This document shows positions 59,128 to 64,000 of a DNA stretch of 64,000 nucleotides, piece after piece. The notes under the pieces were generated by a model. The model ran no database searches. It worked only from the letters and a program-made list of their open reading frames with translations, and was not told the DNA's origin. The DNA comes from Alisma plantago-aquatica (taxonomy: Eukaryota > Streptophyta > Magnoliopsida > Alismatales > Alismataceae), in the NCBI GenBank assembly GCA_963693085.1, contig OY856411.1:1353198050-1353262049 (forward strand), read 5' to 3'. Within the stretch, counting starts at the first letter, position 1; every line of letters begins with the position of its first letter. A program made the position numbers and the translations under genes.

Positions 59128-59200
59128 ATAATCAACACATATTACATAACTAGGAAGGTATACAAGCTTTTATAATAGTTGAGAACAAGGAAAAAGTCCC

Positions 59201-59671
59201 TTGTATACAAAATGTAAACTTAATAGGGGTGAGCCAGGAAATATGTATGCACAAAATCCCAAAGGTAGAGGGTTACAAGCCCTCTGGGAACCCCATTGTA
59301 GAGTTAATCCAAATATGAAAGAGGTTTCCCACATTGAAGTAATGTACCTATTGATTTTTGGGATCATCTATTCAATTTCTCACTCACCATTGGTAAGTCT
59401 TGTACATGTTTCCCCTAACAATCAAGGCACCACTATGGTGCTCAATGAGAATAATAATTTGATTCATATATTCACAATAACTAAATGGATAATGTTCCTT
59501 AAATATAGAAAGTCAAACAAAGAGATACGCAAGGATCACTTTCCCCTTCACTCCCAGGACCTGCTATTTGAGAGAATCCCACACCATGAGTATTATTTCT
59601 GCCTAGATAGATATTTCAACCAAAAAAACTTCAAGAGTCATATCGGAAGGTGCATATTTACAAGTAAATGA
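59201..59671 (+). pseudogene. Reverse transcriptase N-terminal fragment, Tat/Athila-like
   Basis: 156 codons open. Residues 37-43 NPNMKEV, 54-60 GIIYSIS, 67-70 LVHV, 81-90 LNENNNLIHI, 101-116 KYRKSNKEIRKDHFPL and 129-138 HEYYFCLDRY follow the order of the Ty3/gypsy RT fingers region up to the first catalytic Asp (the FLDGYSGY motif). The next part, including YxDD, is missing. After residue 140 the sequence runs into unrelated block Q. The frame is intact over this stretch although the element is dead, and some key positions have changed (VHVSPNNQG for VHVVPKKGG). It cannot be an active enzyme. Confidence 0.8.
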
Positions 59672-59986
59672 TGAACATGTGGCATGGTATTCACTTAATG
59701 AAGAAAAGCTAAATAGTTAGAGATCAAAACCTACTTTATTTTTGACAAATTAGGCTTTTATAGGAAAACCACAATCACACTGGCATGGTCACTAGCACAT
59801 CAATCCTCATGGCGTTGTTATCATTTGAAGTGAACAATCTAAAAATGCATGGCCAAGGCTAATGTTTGAAGTAATATTTTATAGTGGTTGAGAAGAATGC
59901 ATCTTTCCCAATTATTATTTCCTCAACACATGATTTAAAAACATGAAATTTAGGCTTTGATTCAATGACATTGAACAAGGTGGTTT

Positions 59987-60241
59987 TTGGAAGACATCAC
60001 AATTGTAATTATATTTTACTTTCTGTCTACGTTAATTTTTTTACTAACAATCACATCACTGAATTCTACTTTTAACTTACCTAAAAATTTTAAATATTTT
60101 ATTTCTAGAATAATAAAATCCATTATTTATCCACTTAATAATTACCTTCTTCATTTTCATCCATGCATATTCACATTATATCAAACTTTTTTTCAAAATA
60201 TTGCCTCAAAGGACAAACTTTTGGAACTGAACAATGGCTAG
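59987..60241 (+). CDS. Conserved ORF-like stretch in block Q, copy 3
   Basis: 84 codons, parallel in frame to 41375-41734: FYFLSTLIFLL, STFNLPKN, FISRIIKSIIYPLN, HPCIFTLY. Hydrophobic at the start. No family is recognised, and it is most likely decayed element sequence that happens to stay open. Confidence 0.2.
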   Translation: MEDITIVIIFYFLSTLIFLLTITSLNSTFNLPKNFKYFISRIIKSIIYPLNNYLLHFHPCIFTLYQTFFQNIASKDKLLELNNG

Positions 60242-61100
60242 AATGGTCTTATGTGGCAAATGAATTCAAAACCTAAATTTTCCTTAGCAAGAATAGTGAG
60301 TGTTATAGAAATGTAATGGGATCAAACATGCCATTCTTCCTATATAATAGTAGAAAAATTGCATAAAAACACCACCTATTTAAATATCATATATTTATGT
60401 GAGAATAGTGAGACAAGAATACAATCACAACATTGAATTTTAAATCTACTCACGTCTTGATTTGAACCATTTGTACACTTCTTACTTCATCTTCTCACCC
60501 TCCAATATACAAAAAGAAACAAAAGTCTCAAAATTGTACCAAACTCATTTTTGGTGGTACTCGACCTCTTTATCTATCTTATGCTTCCATACCTCTCCCT
60601 AAATAATATGGGTGTAACATCAAAAGTGAAAGAAAAAAGAAGATACCAATGTGGACAAAAATTAAATCTTTTACATAAATCAAGGAAAAACTTAAAATAA
60701 AACTGTAATCTCATGTCTAATATGGGAGATACTTACATCATACTTCCACACCCCATTATTTTCACATTTCACAATGGGTCATAAAAATGTCTTATACTAA
60801 CATACTTTTAAAACACATTTATTTCAACCATATATGTACTTTTTGTTATGTGGAGTTCTCTGAATATCTTTAAACTCTTCGACATGGTTGACATTAGGAT
60901 GGTGGTGATGAAATTATAATTAGAACCATAATCAAGAATGAAGATATGGATGGATGTGCTCTATGAATTAAGGCAGATGGGAATCTTACCCATATCTGAT
61001 GGTAGCTAAAACAGCATGAAGTTAAGATGAGGCAATCACATGAGTTGAAAGTATTAATTTGGCAACTATTTTAGATTTTTTTTGCTAGAGGATGAACACC

Positions 61101-61118
61101 ATTTGGTTTAAGGTTGTT
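61101..61118 (+). other. Polypurine tract, Tat-like element copy 3
   Basis: ATTTGGTTTAAGGTTGTT precedes the LTR start TGATGATTGATC. It is the same decayed PPT as in copy 2. Confidence 0.6.
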
Positions 61119-64000
61119 TGATGATTGATCTTTTGTCATTTAATTAGTTCCATTTTTAGATTATATATGGATATCTTTTAGGAATTATCTGTTGATTAGT
61201 TTCATTTTATGTTTTTTACGTTACTTCTCATGATTTTTTAGTAAATTTTTTTATTTTTGTTGGATGCCTTTCAAAAGTTGTTGAAGCAATTCATTCAAGC
61301 CTAATGTATCTTCCTTTAGTGCTATCTCGATATTAACAAATTGTGGGTCGTAATATGCTCAAAGTGGTAGATGAATTGAGACAAAATAACAAATATAAAT
61401 TTTACCATACCTTTAAGATATTTTCCTTGCTAATTAGTAGGTATTAAAGGTAAGGGAAGGCGATAATGAATTATCTACAAATATGCATAATGTGTGGGTG
61501 GTTATGTCTCTTGACAATGTAACTCCACTACCTACAGAGGATGACCTCTAGGATTTTCAACAATGACCATACCCTATATTATATTTTAAGATAAACATTA
61601 AAAGTAAAACCTTTTTCAATATCAAAGGTAGGACAAGGGAGTGAACAATCTTACAAAGGACATTGCTACACTTAGATTCAAGTCTTCATCCTTCTAAATC
61701 TTAGCTATCAATGTCAAAGAGTTTTTAGCCTTCTTCAAACACTTAGCAACCCTTGTCTATGATCTTTCTTGTATGCTAAGGACTTACCTACTCTTTAGTC
61801 AAAACTCTACTCCCTTTGATTTCACCATTACCCCAAAGAAGCTTTTCACCAATGGCCTCTTGGCCTTCTTATTATTTTTCTCTCTTAGTTAAAAAAGAAT
61901 CTTCTTTTTCCTAAGAGGGATAAAGATATTGGAGGTATTTAATTGAGAGATTAGTGATGCATACATGTAGTACTAGATCTCTTATAGATTTCCTACTCAC
62001 TCTAATGGACATCTAAATAATCTCATGTGACTGCATAGGGACTGTTTGGGGAACTTCCTCCCTCAAATATTGTGTATTATAATTCTTAATGAATGTATGA
62101 ATATGGAATAAAGACAAAGGGGGCCTATTTATAGTTGAGTATGCCTCCTTGTTGTTAGAATCACTTCAAACATATTCAAACTTTTATTGGGGTTGTATGA
62201 CAGATACTTTTTTACTTTTTGGCCCCTCTCTAATGGTTAGTTTTGCACTTTGCAAAACATCCCACTATCTCACCTTGAGAATGAAGTATATGGATGATGA
62301 TAGTAAAATCTCATGCTAAGAACTTAATATCTTAACCAATAAAAAAACTAAAAAAAAAGATATTTACTCACTAGGCTGAAATACCTATCCCTTAAAGAAT
62401 ACAAATGGCATTAATTGAGCCAGGATTAGTATAGTTGACCGAGTTATGTCTAAGACAACCTTAATCAATGAAAGTGTTTTTTTAGAAACTTAAAAATTCT
62501 ACGTGCAATATGAATTCTATAGAGCTAACGCTATTACACTTTTGATCATAATTATAGATGACAAAATCATTACATGTGATTAAAAGTATGATCTAAGTAT
62601 ATAAACACTCTATTGTTCATTCTTGATCTTTTTTTTTGTATGACATGATATCTCCAACTTAGGATGTGCAATTTCGAGAATTTGAAGTACATCTATCCCA
62701 ACTAACTTAACCGGAAACATAAGAAAAAATAAGTGGAATGACATAGTCATCATCGAAACATGGAATGAAGGAAATATAGACTCTTAAGTAAAAGTTATCC
62801 CCCTTTTTTGATGATGAAACATTGTTACATAAATATATTGAAAGATTTCAAGAAAAATCATAACATTGAATCTAGGGTTATCAAAGAATTGACTACAAAT
62901 ACTCACCATCAATGTATGTAGCTTGAGTTCATATATTCCCCCTAAATTTATATCCTTTTACGTGAAAGGTTAGTGTTTCACCATACCAAATAGGGATATT
63001 CAATGAACAAAACACTTCCCTTTTTTGTAGTGAAATATCACGTAAAAAAGTATTTACACTCGCCACTACTCTTTGTTCAAAAATGAGGAAAAAAGATAGA
63101 TGTTAAAGTCACCATGTCAATTTAACTGATTATCCATGCTAGATATAATTGGAAATTAAAAAAAAACTTGAAATCAGTTCATGACATCTAGTTATGAGTG
63201 GGGAAGGATTAGCACCCCCATCTCACATGATAAACTGATATCAAAACACTATCTTCTTATGAAAAAATAAGTGATTCATGATGGTTAAATTTAAGTAAAG
63301 AACTTAAAAAAGTGATTTTTATTGATGGACGAGCTTTCACAGTAGGAGATGACCATGTCCTTCATGTGATCAACCTGAAACTCCTATTTTTTAGGTGTCT
63401 TATGATCCTAATCACCTAATGACCTATCATAAATGAGATCCTTAATTGGCGATTAGGACCGATGCATAGAAGTTTAGATGATGACTAGAGGACGTAAAGA
63501 TAGTGAGATTGCATATGAGTTTTCTTTTATAAGTAAAAGAGATATTTATAATAGCAATAGGGTAACTATAGTAGACAAACAATAAGATGTAGCAATACAT
63601 TAGGTCAAGTGCAATAGTTATATATAACATATAACAAGATAGATGAAGTAATTAGGCACAATATATAGAGCAGTTTAATGTTTTAAAAATTGAACATAAC
63701 ATGAGGTGTTAGAGGAAGGATCCTTTGTCACAAGCAATATGGAAAATAAAGATACAAGGAGTCAATTCTCTAGATTTAGTAGAGAAAAAGGAGTCCTAGA
63801 ATACATTGGGTATGAGGGTTTATATGTAGGTGGATTTTAAGGTTTATGATTCTCGGTAGAATCATATAGAATACAAAATGGATCAGAATGATGAATCACA
63901 TTGAAGGGCACACAGATTCAGACGATCCTCCACATGGAACTTGGTAGATGGTTCTTATTCGTCAGGTGTCCCTGGGTGATAAAAGGCAGTCTCCCATTTT
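61119..64000 (+). repeat. 3' LTR of the Tat-like element, copy 3 (runs off the window)
   Basis: Aligns with 42530-46940 without the CACTA insertion; similarity to copy 2 holds to about 63790. A candidate TATA, CCTATTTATAG, is near 62126. The last 210 bases have no counterpart in this window, and no CA terminus can be set before the end. Confidence 0.6.

Larger units (their letters stand above)
59128..61100 (+). repeat. Block Q, copy 3, from element Z to the PPT
   Basis: Continues the alignment with copy 1 (from 30425) and, from about 59750, with copy 2 (from 40920). It contains the best-preserved RT fragment. Around 60015 a stretch present in copies 1 and 2 (the segment around 33040-33230 and 41220-41425) is deleted. 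Confidence 0.65.

Overview
The window is plant nuclear DNA from a large, repeat-rich genome. It contains LTR retrotransposons of the Athila/Tat branch of Ty3/gypsy with tRNA-Asp-type primer sites, a Ty1/copia gag with a tRNA-Met primer site, two Cassandra-type TRIMs carrying 5S-rRNA-derived sequence, and a CACTA transposon end. I see no convincing host gene, no tRNA or functional rRNA gene and no bacterial-type feature. Nearly everything is transposable-element sequence, nested and mostly decayed.

The substrate is an old duplicated region made of two blocks. Block P lies at 661-23505 (interrupted) and 36115-40530. Block Q lies at 30235-36114, 40920-46940 and 47630-64000 (each interrupted). 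Q contains a decayed Tat/Athila-like gag/pro/RT body, a polypurine tract (PPT) and a long 3' LTR. Both P copies carry the same Cassandra at the same position, so that insertion predates the duplication.

Younger insertions sit in this substrate. A Del/Tekay-like solo LTR (2217-6534) lies inside Cassandra copy 1. Element X (7641-21665) is a non-autonomous Athila-like element with 2.7-kb LTRs and a private, decayed, acidic gene. Element Y (8188-about 13416, minus strand) is a 5'-truncated Athila-like element nested inside the left LTR of X. A copia gag fragment (23506-24917) is followed by a Del-like LTR (25364-28688). A LINE-like insert lies at 31367-33029. A one-ended CACTA fragment (43884-45632) carries exons of a Ulp1-type cysteine peptidase. 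Element Z (47825-59127, minus strand) is structurally complete: ATAAT target duplication, two LTRs, PBS and PPT. It encodes gag, protease and an Athila ORF1-like protein, and has no reverse transcriptase or integrase.

Two unexpected patterns recur in X, Y and Z. First, each LTR carries an array of a short CpG-rich palindromic motif, different in each family, next to the TATA box (in X and Z just upstream of it, in Y on both sides). Second, each element carries three copies of a PPT-like sense-strand motif (core TTGGGG): one at the 3' LTR and two further inside. These are the best candidates for something undescribed. X, Y and Z cannot move on their own and would depend on proteins from autonomous relatives elsewhere in the genome.
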